From: Trichobilharzia regenti
Taxonomy: Eukaryota; Platyhelminthes; Trematoda; Strigeidida; Schistosomatidae
Reading direction: 5' to 3'
Assembly: GCA_944472135.2 (NCBI GenBank)
Contig: OX235267.1
Location: 35,929,312-35,993,311, forward strand
Length of the DNA stretch: 64,000 nucleotides
A program made the translations under genes and the position numbers. Below the pieces are notes generated by a model. The model did not search any database. It saw only the letters and a program-made list of their open reading frames with translations, and was not told the origin of the DNA. Shown piece after piece: positions 11,890 through 21,640 of the stretch (position 1 is its first letter; every line of letters begins with the position of its first letter).

Positions 11890-12279
11890 TGTAGTGCACA
11901 TTGTACCTTTGAACTTTTGTTTAAACTGACTCACCCACGGTGATCCACGTTTTACCTTTTGACTTGTGAGTCTTCCTTACGTTCATAGGTTCGCTCTCTT
12001 GTTGTGCTCTCCTTCTGCACACTCTCCGAGCCTACCTCCAGCAACGTCTGCAGATAAGTTGTACGACTTCTTTATTTATTGAATTTTATATTTCGTCGAA
12101 TAAAATATAATTCTCCCAGGTACTCTTGTCACATCAAGTCTTTTTACAACGATACAGTTCGTCAGTATTTGCGCGTCCAGTAGTGTACTGCTAAGCTTAG
12201 TAGGTCGCCAAAACGGTGAAGAAGTTTGTAAGGGTGTTTAGAGTATAGGTCCACTCTAAGCCGTAGTAGAACTCTTAAA
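11890..12279 (+). repeat. 3' LTR of the CsRn1-type element
   Basis: 390 bp. It matches 6464-6853 except the penultimate base, which is A rather than C, so the canonical CA end has become AA. It is followed by AATC, the target duplication. Confidence 0.9.
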
Positions 12280-12283
12280 AATC

Positions 12284-13553
12284 TATGAGCAAGTTTGCCA
12301 GTATATTGAATCTCACCCCTAGAATAGAGCAGTCTGAGGGTAAAACGCAATCATTGATGACGAATAGGCCTCAGAGAGGTGGATATCGAGAAGGCTCCGT
12401 GATGTCTAGTAATGCATATAGATCTAGTGAGTGTAACAGGTTTCGTAGTACATCCTCAACAGATGAGTTACAAGATACAAGACAAGCACGGTTGTGTTTT
12501 ACACGTTTGCAAGAGGTGCATACAAAGGTGAACTGTGAATCAGTGAGCAAGTTCAGTGATAAGCTAAATGTGAACTCCAGGCATGACTCCGAATTGTGTG
12601 ACGATAACGGTGCGGTCAGGAAGTCTGTAGTTACAACTGGTAAGCCATTGTTAAATAGAGTGTCACAGAATAGAGTTGCTGCTTCAGAGTCCAGTTCTGA
12701 CCCTACAAGTTTACAAAGTATAACTAGTCAGAGTGAAGATATAAAACCTTTAATGATTTGTTAGGAGGAGCCAAAATTGTCTACTTCTGTTAATAAAGAG
12801 TTGGAAAATGATGAAGTTGACGGTAAATTGAATATTTGTGGTAATGTTCATGATAGTGCTGATTTGTCTTTGGTTGATCATGATGAAATGGAGGGAATGC
12901 CTACTACCGCTAAGTTAAATAAAGGTTCTGTAGAACTTGAACGTGAAGTAGAAATAAATGCAGGTGCAGTTGCAGAAGGCGTGCGTACTTGTGAGACCGT
13001 CAGTGTGATTGATCAGCATGTAGGCCACCTATCATCAGATGCTGGTGCCAAACCTGAGCTGATAGTAAAAGACACCAGTGGTGGTGGTCTTGGAGGTAGA
13101 CAAACTTCTGAAAGCCGAGCAACAACAGCTTCTGATCCACCACTAACTTCATCAACTAATATCAATCAGTCGTCGTTGGTGCTGTCATCCACAATGAAAC
13201 AGACGCCCATCAACTCAAGTATCTTGTCCAATGACTATGATAGTATTGGTGCATTTGAAAGGACGAATATCAATGGTCAGTTAAGTGAGGATAGGCCAAG
13301 TGTAAACGAGAGAGTAATTGTCAAATTGACTTGCACGAATAAAGGCATTTCTAGTTTCAAGTTACTATTTGAATGCTATTATCTTTGGTGTAAATTACTC
13401 TGTTTCTATACTTGGTTGACCAGATACGTCGTGTGTTTGTTCGTCATCTATATTCTACGATACAATGACATGAGCGAGTTGCCGTTCAGATTTGAGGATA
13501 TAGCTGATAGTAGGAAGTCAGCAAATGAACTCTGCAACGATTTTCCAGCCTAG
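12284..13553 (+). pseudogene. BEL-like Gag, copy A, remainder, with amber codon
   Basis: Continuation of the Gag split at 6463. It aligns with residues about 230-651 of the 15199 copy. An in-frame TAG at 12762-12764 replaces the GAG codon of the intact copy; the frame then stays open to the shared stop at 13551. It encodes the Ser/Thr-rich middle, the degenerate knuckle (CFTRLQEVH) and the C-terminal hydrophobic segment (FKLLFECYYLW through YVVCLFVIYIL). Apart from the gypsy insertion and the TAG it is nearly identical to copy B. Confidence 0.85.
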
Positions 13554-14696
13554 AGCGTCAACCTGAGAAGGGTTGTAGGCGTACTGCTGTAAGTCCTACA
13601 ATTCTTCAAAGGGTAGCGCATCAATGAGCAGTCCAATGTGCTTGGTGTTTGATCTTGTACATATGTTCATATTGTATATACTGAATTGATATCATCTGTC
13701 ATCTAGCTGTTGGTAATTATGTTTGTGTCCGGACGACTTCCACTTGGATCATCAAACTGAGAAGGAATGTAGGCGTACTGCTGTAAGCCCTACAGTTCTT
13801 CAAGGGTAGTTTTTCATGCCAGAATCCACAACATTTGATGTGTTGATTGTACATATGTTTGTGTTAAATACTTGTGTGAGTTCCAATTGATGTAATTGTT
13901 GGTTAATCTTGTTTGTGTCCGGACATTCCACAACTTACAATCGTCAACCTGAGAAGGGTTGTAGGCGTACTGGTGTAAGTCCTGCAATTCTTCAAAGGAA
14001 TTCCATCGAGACATGAACTGCGAGTTTGTGTGTACTGTTTGTATATACGTGTGGTGTGTCATATCAATTGGTGTTTTGGGATTCATTGCGTTTACTCGTT
14101 GTTTTCGTACCTTGTTTTTATTGCATAATTTTGTTAAAATTTTCGTCGCGATTACTTCTGAAGTTGTTTCGAGTCTTCTACATCCGTGAATGAGTTAATT
14201 GATGTTAGAGACAGCAGATGGGTCATATACGCTGGGGAGGCTAGGCTATTGCTGAGAATGAAATGCATACGGAGATAACTGTTAGCTGCGGTCCCACACG
14301 CCGGGGAGCGGGAGTGTAAATGACTGAGGCTCGCATACGTCATCGTTACTAGAATTGAGGCAGAATGAGTGACAAGCGATTTCAGTGGTAATTGGTAGTG
14401 AGTAGATAAGAGGATGTGCGTAGAGTATCGTGAGGTACTGCCATGGTCACTTTGCATTCTGCAAGAGTCATTCTAGCAAGTGGTGATTGTGTTGCAAGAG
14501 GATGCCTTTAACTTGAAGGCGCAGGTCGTCAGGGATGTGTGAGATTGTGCTGTGAGTATGCTTGTGGTGTGTTGGATTTTATGTTTGTTTTCCATTTCAG
14601 CTCTGTCCATGTGACCCAGGCTCTCGCAATGGCATCCAAGTCAACGTGTATTGGTCGTGAAGAAAAAAAGTGATGGATCCCATTTTTGCCAGGGAG
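13554..14696 (+). repeat. 3' region of BEL-like copy A with three hairpin repeats
   Basis: Three degenerate ~190-bp units start near 13556, 13749 and 13942. Each carries a TCAACCTGAGAAGG-type entry and a hairpin of the form TTGTAGG-loop-CCTACAA, followed by TTCTTCAAAGG. Downstream (14110-14690) is a non-repeated block ending in GAAGAAAAAAAGTGATGG and a G-rich stretch before LTR B. That block holds a 101-codon antisense frame (14457-14152) seen in several copies. No sense-strand protein follows Gag. Confidence 0.8.
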
Positions 14697-15053
14697 TGTC
14701 AATGTAGCTGAAGATTGAACGATCAATTCATGCTTGTTTGCTCAAAACCAACTTCCCCTATTTTCGCGGAGGCATCAATACGACAGTCATCGTCTCATCG
14801 GTCGCCGTTCAGAAAGAAGTCAGCAATAAGCCATCAGAAAATACAATGATTTATTATTGTAATATTTGTTCACAGACCTTAGTAGAAATATTTTTTATAT
14901 GTTGGTGTTACAATAAAGAATTCTCAAGTGGCCAATCGGTGTTTTGGTTTTTGCGTCCGTTATTACTAAGCGTTTCTGAAAAACTTCAAGGAACAGCGTG
15001 AGCCCGAGCGTAGCAAGAGCTGGGCATTGACGGTTTACGAGACGTGGCTGACA
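14697..15053 (+). repeat. BEL-like LTR B (inner LTR)
   Basis: 357 bp, TGTCAATG to GGCTGACA. It differs from the outer LTRs A and C by carrying a 29-bp stretch around AATACAATGATTTATTATTG and by several substitutions in the last 60 bp (GAGCGTAGC rather than GAGCATAGC). It has an AATAAA at about 14911. It acts as 3' LTR for copy A and 5' LTR for copy B. Confidence 0.85.
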
Positions 15054-15198
15054 GTTTCTGACGGTAGAAACAGATTCAGGCGGATTCAAACAGTTGGTGA
15101 AAGTTTGGACAGTCGCCGTTCATCTTTCCTGGTGCCGGTCGAGTCCACTTTGAAAAAGCAATATCTGGAACGTTTTTGGAATTGGGTCAAGTTCAACA

Positions 15199-17154
15199 AT
15201 GCCTGGGTCAAAGAAGGGACAGAGAGTCTTGGATGCAAACAGGAAAGTAAGTCATGTTGACTTGTCTGTTACTTGTAACGATGTGTCTGATGTTAAGCAT
15301 GACATGGTTGATGTTACTGTTTCGCCGTTCAGGGATAATAGGAACATCAAACTCCCTAAATTAGAACCACGGTGTTTTGATGGAAACCCAGCTGATTATT
15401 TACAATTTGTAAAGGAGTTTGAGATCATGTTGAGTGGTTTTTTATTAACTGATGAAATGAAATTGATGTATTTGATAAGGTATTGCACTGGAATTGCTTC
15501 AAGAGCTATACAGTGCTGTAAGCTCATGCCCCCTAATGAGGGCTACTACAAGGCTATGAGCATATTACGTCAAAGGTTTGGAAGACCTTCAGTGATTGTA
15601 AGGAACGTATACGAAGCTGTAAAAGGTAACGGAAGTCAGCTTCAAGATGACTCCAAGGCACTTACTGAGTTTTTAGATAATCTTATGACTTATAAGAATA
15701 CCTTGATTTCTATGAATTGCATGAGTGACCTCAACTCGAGTTTTATACTAGAAGTAATAGCAAGACGCCTACCTACTCGACTGCAAAGGAAGTGGGTGAA
15801 GATAAGCTCCCGTATGGAGGATGAGGGTATCGAGCCAAAATTTGATGATATCCTGAAACTAGTAAAAGATAGTGTCAATCAATCTATGAGCAAGTTTGCC
15901 AGTATATTGAATCTCACCCCTAGAATAGAGCAGTCTGAGGGTAAAACGCAATCATTGATGACGAATAGGCCTCAGAGAGGTGGATATCGAGAAGGCTCCA
16001 TGATGTCTAGTAATGCATATAGACCTAGTGAGTGTAACAGGTTTCGTAGTACATCCTCAACAGATGAGTTACAAGATGCAAGACAAGCACGGTTGTGTTT
16101 TACACGTTTGCAAGAGGTGCATACAAAGGTGAACTGTGAATCAGTGAGCAAGTTCAGTGATAAGCTAAATGTAAACTCCAGGCCTGACTCCGAATTGTGT
16201 GACGATAACGGTGCGGTCAGGAAGTCTGTAGTTACAACTGGTAAGCCATTGTTGAATAGAGTGTCACAGAATAGAGTTGCTGCTTCAGAGTCCAGTTCTG
16301 ACCCTACAAGTTTACAAAGTATAACTAGTCAGAGTGAAGATATAAAACCTTTAATGATTTGTGAGGAGGAGCCAAAATTGTCTACTTCTGTTATTAAAGA
16401 GTTTGAAAATGATGAAGTTGACGGTAAATTGAATATTTGTGGTAATGTTCATGATAGTGCAGATTTGTCTTTGGTTGATCATGATGAAATGGAGGGAATG
16501 CCTACTACCGCTAAGTTAAATAAAGGTTCTGTAGAACTTGAACGTGAAGTAGAAATAAATGCAGGTGCAGTTGCAGAAGGCGTGCGTACTTGTGAGACCG
16601 TCAGTGTGATTGATCAGCATGTAGCCCACCTATCATCAGATGCTAGTGCTAAACCTGAGCTGATAGTAAAAGACACCAGTGGTGGTGGTCTTGCAGGTAG
16701 ACAAACTTCTGAAAGCCGAGCAACAACAGCTTCTGATCCACCGCTAACTTCATCAACTGATATCAATCAGTCGTCGTTGGTGCTGTCATCCACAATGAAA
16801 CAGACGCCCATCAACTCAAGTATCTTGTCCAATGACTATGATAGTATTGGTGCATTTGAAAGGACGAATATCAATGGTCAGTTTAGTGAGGATAAGCCAA
16901 GTGTAAACGAGAGAGTAATTGTTAAATTGACTTGCACGAATAAAGGCATTTCTAGTTTCAAGTTACTATTTGAATGCTATTATCTTTGGTGTAAATTACT
17001 CTGTTTCTATACTTGGTTGACCAGATACGTCGTGTGTTTGTTCGTCATCTATATTCTACGATACAATGACATGAGCGAGTTGCCGTTCAGATTTGAGGAT
17101 ATAGCTGATAGTAGGAAGTCAGCAAATGAACTCTGCAACGATTTTCCAGCCTAG
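15199..17154 (+). CDS. Intact Gag-like protein with C-terminal hydrophobic segment (BEL-like non-autonomous element)
   Basis: 651 codons, the only uninterrupted copy of this family here. Residues about 49-228 look like a DUF1759-type BEL/Pao capsid region: KLPKLEPRCFDGNPADYLQF, a helical stretch, then ILRQRFGRPSVIVRNVYEAV and LTEFLDNLM. At 300-313 is a knuckle remnant C300-x2-R303-x4-H308-x4-C313, where a CCHC finger would have Cys at 303. Residues 320-570 are Ser/Thr/Asp-rich and probably disordered. Residues about 587-620 form a strongly hydrophobic segment, likely one long or two short membrane helices, followed by a 31-residue polar tail. The ATG at 15199 (PGSKKGQR basic start) is conserved in all copies. 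No protease, RT or integrase follows, so any transposition must be in trans. The hydrophobic end could be an Env remnant or an acquired anchor; its function is unknown. Confidence 0.75.
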   Translation: MPGSKKGQRVLDANRKVSHVDLSVTCNDVSDVKHDMVDVTVSPFRDNRNIKLPKLEPRCFDGNPADYLQFVKEFEIMLSGFLLTDEMKLMYLIRYCTGIASRAIQCCKLMPPNEGYYKAMSILRQRFGRPSVIVRNVYEAVKGNGSQLQDDSKALTEFLDNLMTYKNTLISMNCMSDLNSSFILEVIARRLPTRLQRKWVKISSRMEDEGIEPKFDDILKLVKDSVNQSMSKFASILNLTPRIEQSEGKTQSLMTNRPQRGGYREGSMMSSNAYRPSECNRFRSTSSTDELQDARQARLCFTRLQEVHTKVNCESVSKFSDKLNVNSRPDSELCDDNGAVRKSVVTTGKPLLNRVSQNRVAASESSSDPTSLQSITSQSEDIKPLMICEEEPKLSTSVIKEFENDEVDGKLNICGNVHDSADLSLVDHDEMEGMPTTAKLNKGSVELEREVEINAGAVAEGVRTCETVSVIDQHVAHLSSDASAKPELIVKDTSGGGLAGRQTSESRATTASDPPLTSSTDINQSSLVLSSTMKQTPINSSILSNDYDSIGAFERTNINGQFSEDKPSVNERVIVKLTCTNKGISSFKLLFECYYLWCKLLCFYTWLTRYVVCLFVIYILRYNDMSELPFRFEDIADSRKSANELCNDFPA

Positions 17155-18297
17155 AGCGTCAACCTGAGAAGGGTTGTAGGCGTACTGCTGTAAGTCCTAC
17201 AATTCTTCAAAGGGTAGCGCATCAATGAGCAGTCCAATGTGCTTGGTGTTTGATTTTGTACATATGTTCATATTGTATATACTGAATTGATATCATCTGT
17301 CATCTAGCTGTTGGTAATTCTGTTTGTGTCCGGACGACTTCCACTTGGATCATCAAACTGAGAAGGAATGTAGGCGTACTGCTGTAAGCCCTACAGTTCT
17401 TCAAGGGTAGTTTTTCATGCCAGAATCCACAACATTTGATGTGTTGATTGTACATATGTTTGTGTTAAATACTTGTGTGAGTTCCAATTGATGTAATTGT
17501 TGGTTAATCTTGTTTGTGTCCGGACATTCCACAACTTACAATCGTCAACCTGAGAAGGGTTGTAGGCGTACTGGTGTAAGTCCTGCAATTCTTCAAAGGA
17601 ATTCCATCGAGACATGAACTGCGAGTTTGTGTGTACTGTTTGTATATACGTGTGGTGTGTCATATCAATTGGTGTTTTGGGATTCATTGCGTTTACTCGT
17701 TGTTTTCGTACCTTGTTTTTATTGCATAATTTTGTTAAAATTTTCGTCGCGATTACTTCTGAAGTTGTTTCGAGTCTTCTACATCCGTGAATGAATTAAT
17801 TGATGTTAGAGACAGCAGATGGGTCGTATACGCTGGGGAGGCTAGGCTATTGCTGAGAATGAAATGCACACGGAGATAACTGTTAGCTGCGGTCCCACAC
17901 GCCGGGGAGCGGGAGTGTAAATGACTGAGGCTCGCATACGTCATCGTTACTAGAATTGAGGCAGAATGAGTGACAAGCGATTTCAGTGGTAATTGGTAGT
18001 GAGTAGATAAGAGGATGTGCGTAGAGTATCGTGAGGTACTGCCATGGTCACTTTGCATTCTGCAAGAGTCATTCTAGCAAGTGGTGATTGTGTTGCAAGA
18101 GGATGCCTTTAACTTGAAGGCGCAGGTCGTCAGGGATGTGTGAGATTGTGCTGTGAGTATGCTTGTGGTGTGTTGGATTTTATGTTTGTTTTCCATTTCA
18201 GCTCTGTCCATGTGACCCAGGCTCTCGCAATGGCATCCAAGTCAACGTGTATTGGTCGTGAAGAAAAAAAGTGATGGATCCCATTTTTGCCAGGGAG
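17155..18297 (+). repeat. 3' region of BEL-like copy B with three hairpin repeats
   Basis: Same layout as 13554-14696. The hairpins are at 17174-17202 (TTGTAGG/CCTACAA), 17369-17395 (TGTAGG/CCTACA) and 17560-17588 (TTGTAGG/CCTGCAA, a G-T pair). Inside each, TAC and GTA can pair around a TGCT or TGGT loop. Downstream is the same non-repeat block up to LTR C. Confidence 0.8.
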
Positions 18298-18625
18298 TGT
18301 CAATGTAGCTGAAGATTGAACGATCAATTCATGCTTGTTTGCTCAAAACCAACTTCCCCTATTTTCGCGGAGGCATCAATACGACAGTCATCGTCTCATC
18401 GGTCGCCGTTCAGAAAGAAGTCAGCAATAAGCCATCAGAATTCACAGACCTTAGTAGAAATATTTTTTATATGTTGGTGTTACAATAAAGAATTCTCAAG
18501 TGGCCAATCGGTGTTTTGGTTTTTGCGTCCATTATTACTAAGCGTTTCTGAAAAACTTCAAGGAACAGCGTGAGCCCGAGCATAGCAAGAGCTGGGCATT
18601 GACTGTTTACGAGACCTGGCCGACA
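18298..18625 (+). repeat. BEL-like LTR C (right outer LTR)
   Basis: 328 bp, same short type as LTR A, ending CTGGCCGACA where A ends GTGGCTGACA. It is followed by TCCTC, matching the five bases before LTR A. Confidence 0.85.
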
Positions 18626-20109
18626 TCCTCCTTCGTTTTTATCTCTGTCTCTCCTGGCCTGAAGCATATCACTTGTAATGAATTCTTTGTCGGCATTTGT
18701 GGGGTTAGCCAGGTTTCAGTGAGAATGATTATTTTAAGGTGCAGGTGCGACTGGAGCTTTCTGGGCTCGCATACTTTTCCTCTCAGTCCTCTTACATTGC
18801 TATATAGGCAGCTGACAGTGAGTCTCACAACCGCAGCGTGTCGCGGAGTAGTTGATGTTACGTTGTTTGTTGGTAGGCGGCTTAATATTGGAACTAGTTT
18901 ACTAATTACGACGGAACTGGCCCTGTGTAGTTTTTTCCTTCGATTTGGGTAGAGCACTTGTGTGACACTGACCGTTATTCTAAGTACCGCATCACTGTAG
19001 TGTAGCTGAGGCTCAGGGACGTATTAAGACCTCAGTTTTCTGCCTCCTTATGGTTTGGCGTCTGCTTTCGTGGCATCAGATGTGACCTCCCAACATACCC
19101 TTGGTCTCGTTTCACCTTTGAAGTACTAGGTTCAACTGTTCCTGGGAGTTAAATTTGACACTTAGTAGCTTTAGGGAGCCGGTCAATATGAGATGAACGG
19201 GACGAGGTAGTTTACAAACCGAGATTGCCTAAGAAGCACCAAGAGCCATCTAAGATGACAGCAACCTCCATTGCTGTGCGTCATGAATGTTTCTCTAAGA
19301 CAGTGGCGGCTTTCAGCTCCGGAACACCGTATACGAACATAGAGGTAGAAGGCATCCATTCTGGTGACTCTCTCGCCATGGCTTATCATGTCTCACTCTT
19401 ATGCTAGGACTCCTGTCGATGGCTAGTACCTGAGTCAGTAATTGTATCATTTCAGCCTCTTCGGTAGAGCGCAGCGTAACCCTCAATGGGGGCGACTTAC
19501 CCTGAGGTGCGTAGAAACCCCAATACAGCCTGCAAAATTTCGCTGAACTGATGCTCAGACCTAATTTACTGCACGAATGTACGAAAGTTCCTGATCAACT
19601 AGGGCCCGTTGTTCAAGCAAGCTGTCACTGCACACGGGTGAGTTAAACAGGGCAAGGTAATCAGACCGACTGGCCTCAGACTTAGATTTGGCTTTTGGCT
19701 GCTCGTCCTCATTTTCAGGGCTTTGACTAGCCTTTCCTACGTTGCCAAGCTTCCTAATGGATGAAAGTGTTTCTTTGGCAATTCCACCTTCCCCCGACGT
19801 TGTAGGTGTAACCTTAGGACTCTTCACTTGATGAAGATTGACGCTTCCTGTCAATTGGGCCGGGGTATCCTTCTTACTGTTTTTAACAAGTTTCAGTAGT
19901 GTGTTGTTAGCAGGCGGAGAGCTGCATGAGACTCTGTCGAGGCACAAAAGTAGCGTGCTACTTCTGCTATCCACAGACGCGCTGTGTGGGACTGTGCCAG
20001 GGCGATAAAGTGGGCAGATGTACCAGAACCATGGGCACGGACTATTTCGCATGAGCTCATAATATGGTTCTGGCACCCCTTTGTCACATTCAAGTAAAGC
20101 AGCCGCCAC
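18626..20109 (-). pseudogene. CR1-like non-LTR element, 5' half: ORF1 and start of endonuclease
   Basis: Minus-strand continuation of the element at 3575-5304. From 18957 down to 18626 an open frame carries the start of an AP-type endonuclease: SCLYSNVRGLRGKV (the Asn-Arg entry) and IIILTETWLTPQM (the metal-binding Glu). It is cut by the BEL insertion just before the RGGGFA-type segment, which reappears at 5304. Further upstream, 20109-19561 (182 codons) is probably ORF1: a Cys/Trp-rich start (ECDKG, PCPWFWYICP) that may be a decayed PHD-like finger, then a Lys/Ser-rich region. The intervening 18958-19560 is frame-broken. Confidence 0.65.
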
Positions 20110-20919
20110 AGACGCTCATGAAAATAAAATGCCCTTAAACTATAGCGCTTCTCCCAGTGAACCCAACAACGAAGGAACCACGGTCATAGTCTTAGACACA
20201 TCATCGCCAGTTGCTAATTGTTCCCTTAGTAATGCCACTACGAATTTTCAACACAAAACCAACCTAGAGCATATGCTGATAAATAGAACGTTCCCGACAA
20301 GCACTCAGAATAGTTTGCATACAAAATGAAGTAACGTAACCCTACTATCCAGGATCTTAGCAGCAAAACCAATACCCTTAATTTTGAATATTCCATGCCT
20401 GCTATTAACTTGGAAATGTTGAATAATTCTTCATACTACTGTAAATACAGCATCAACGGAAAAGAGAGACAGCTCACTGATTCGTCCAACACTAAACAAC
20501 TCTGCACCCAATAGGTACAACAACCGATAATCCTCTGGGTTCTGCGAGACTAAGTCTAAAGCTTACCGGCAGGAATTCACCTACCATGACACAGCTCCCC
20601 TATCTATGGCTTATACACATCGAAATGTAATCCAGGGACCTCTGCAACAAGGAACAAGTGGGTTAGGCTTCTTTCTAGGGGTGGCCGCATCCGTGAAAAC
20701 CACCTGATACAAACTAATCAAGATCACTTAAGGAATAATATTTACAAAAACAACTTAAGCACACAAACTGTTAGTCATGACTGCAATGATCGTTTATTTA
20801 CTCCAGCACATTATCCACAGGAAATACCCGCCTCCCATTAATTCAATCTAATTTTTCGCAGCCAGCACGAAATCTCGGCCACAGTAATGACACAAATAGT
20901 ACGCAGACTGTTAAACCAC
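20110..20919 (+). pseudogene. Decayed plus-strand CR1-like ORF1 remnant
   Basis: Broken open stretches encode Asn/Ser/Thr-rich polar sequence, for example 20081-20329, and in-frame pieces through 20900 such as NNIYKNNLSTQTV. They precede, in the same orientation, a recognisable endonuclease-RT at 21900-24200, so this is most simply the ORF1 of the same element. No domain can be named. Confidence 0.4.
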
Positions 20920-21640
20920 CTATAATAATAATTCATATTTCGTATAAGCAGTAAGTTTACAAGAAATGCATGCCATTTTTGAGGCAGAATCATTTATGTT
21001 ATAAATTACAGTTTTGAAGTATCAGAAATTAATATTTTTCAAAATTTTAAACAGTTCGATTGTTGTACAAGCAATCGAAACAGGTTCCTGTAAGTGTTAG
21101 ATCCTTCAATAAGGTCACCACCAAGGTTGAGCGCTAACCCAAACTTTGTTCTGCTTCTTGCTGAGTGTTATAGTCAACCAGTGAACAGCGTATATTTTGG
21201 TAAGTCCTATGCCCGCACATGAATAATAGCTATTTCAAGAATAGAAGAACGTCCTGGGAAACTGCGAAATAGTGCAAAATACAATTATGAATACTACATA
21301 AATGGAAATACATTTACAAGGTATGTACAAGAAGGAGCTGCAGAATCCTTGAAATGATGGTATACATTTTCAGTGTTTAATGCTATCCATATTGTTCCTA
21401 CCATGGAAACTGTGACCTTTACGGTGAAGATACAGCCTTGCGCATACATTGGTGTTGTTATAATTTCTTCCACCAAAGCAAACCAGAGTTTAGGCGAGCG
21501 AAGAATGTGAATGAGAAGAGTAAGTTTTAGCTTTATTAGGGACCTAGTTAGTTCAGATAAAATGGAGTATAATAGTGCGTAAATAAGAAGGCTATTGCGA
21601 AGTGTATGTGATATTTCAGTGGTAAGTGAATTCAAAGATC
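20920..21640 (-). mobile_element. 5'-truncated CR1-like 3' end, minus strand
   Basis: The lower end starts ATAATAATAATTCAT, the microsatellite tail of a minus-strand element. It is preceded (on the minus strand) by the conserved block GCCTCAAAAATGGCATGCAT, as in other tails in this window. The rest, up to about 21640, is 3' UTR; a 113-codon antisense frame (21635-21294) shows no motif. It interrupts the plus-strand element on either side. The upper boundary is approximate. Confidence 0.55.

Larger units (their letters stand above)
6464..12279 (+). mobile_element. Young CsRn1/Boudicca-type gypsy LTR retrotransposon
   Basis: A complete 5.8-kb LTR element: 390-bp LTRs, primer-binding site, short Gag, long intact Pol, 1.4-kb AT-rich 3' region and polypurine tract. 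It is flanked by a 4-bp direct repeat AATC (6460-6463 and 12280-12283); the empty site is visible in the sister copy at 15884. By eye the two LTRs differ only at the penultimate base (C in the left, A in the right), so insertion is recent. The Gag CHCC finger and the Pol layout are those of the CsRn1/Kabuki clade, which includes Boudicca of schistosomes. Confidence 0.9.
5305..18625 (+). mobile_element. Compound BEL-like insertion: LTR-internal-LTR-internal-LTR
   Basis: Three direct LTRs (5305-5632, 14697-15053, 18298-18625) separate two near-identical internal regions, each a Gag-like ORF plus a repeat-bearing 3' region. The whole unit sits in a minus-strand CR1-like endonuclease gene and is bounded by a perfect 5-bp duplication, TCCTC at 5300-5304 and 18626-18630. 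The outer LTRs begin TGTCAATG and end in CA. Both outer LTRs are the same 328-bp type, while the inner LTR is a longer 357-bp type. The first internal region is split by a gypsy element (6464-12279). Confidence 0.85.

Noticed and set aside
13556..14010. Regularly spaced repeats that might suggest a CRISPR-like array
   Set aside because: Units are ~190 bp, degenerate, only two or three per copy, and part of a retroelement 3' region in a eukaryotic genome.
15027..15260. 77-codon frame overlapping the Gag start, repeated at 5606 and 55178
   Set aside because: It spans the LTR end and leader and stops just inside Gag; the Gag ATG downstream has the conserved protein. Possible upstream ORF effect, but no support as a gene.
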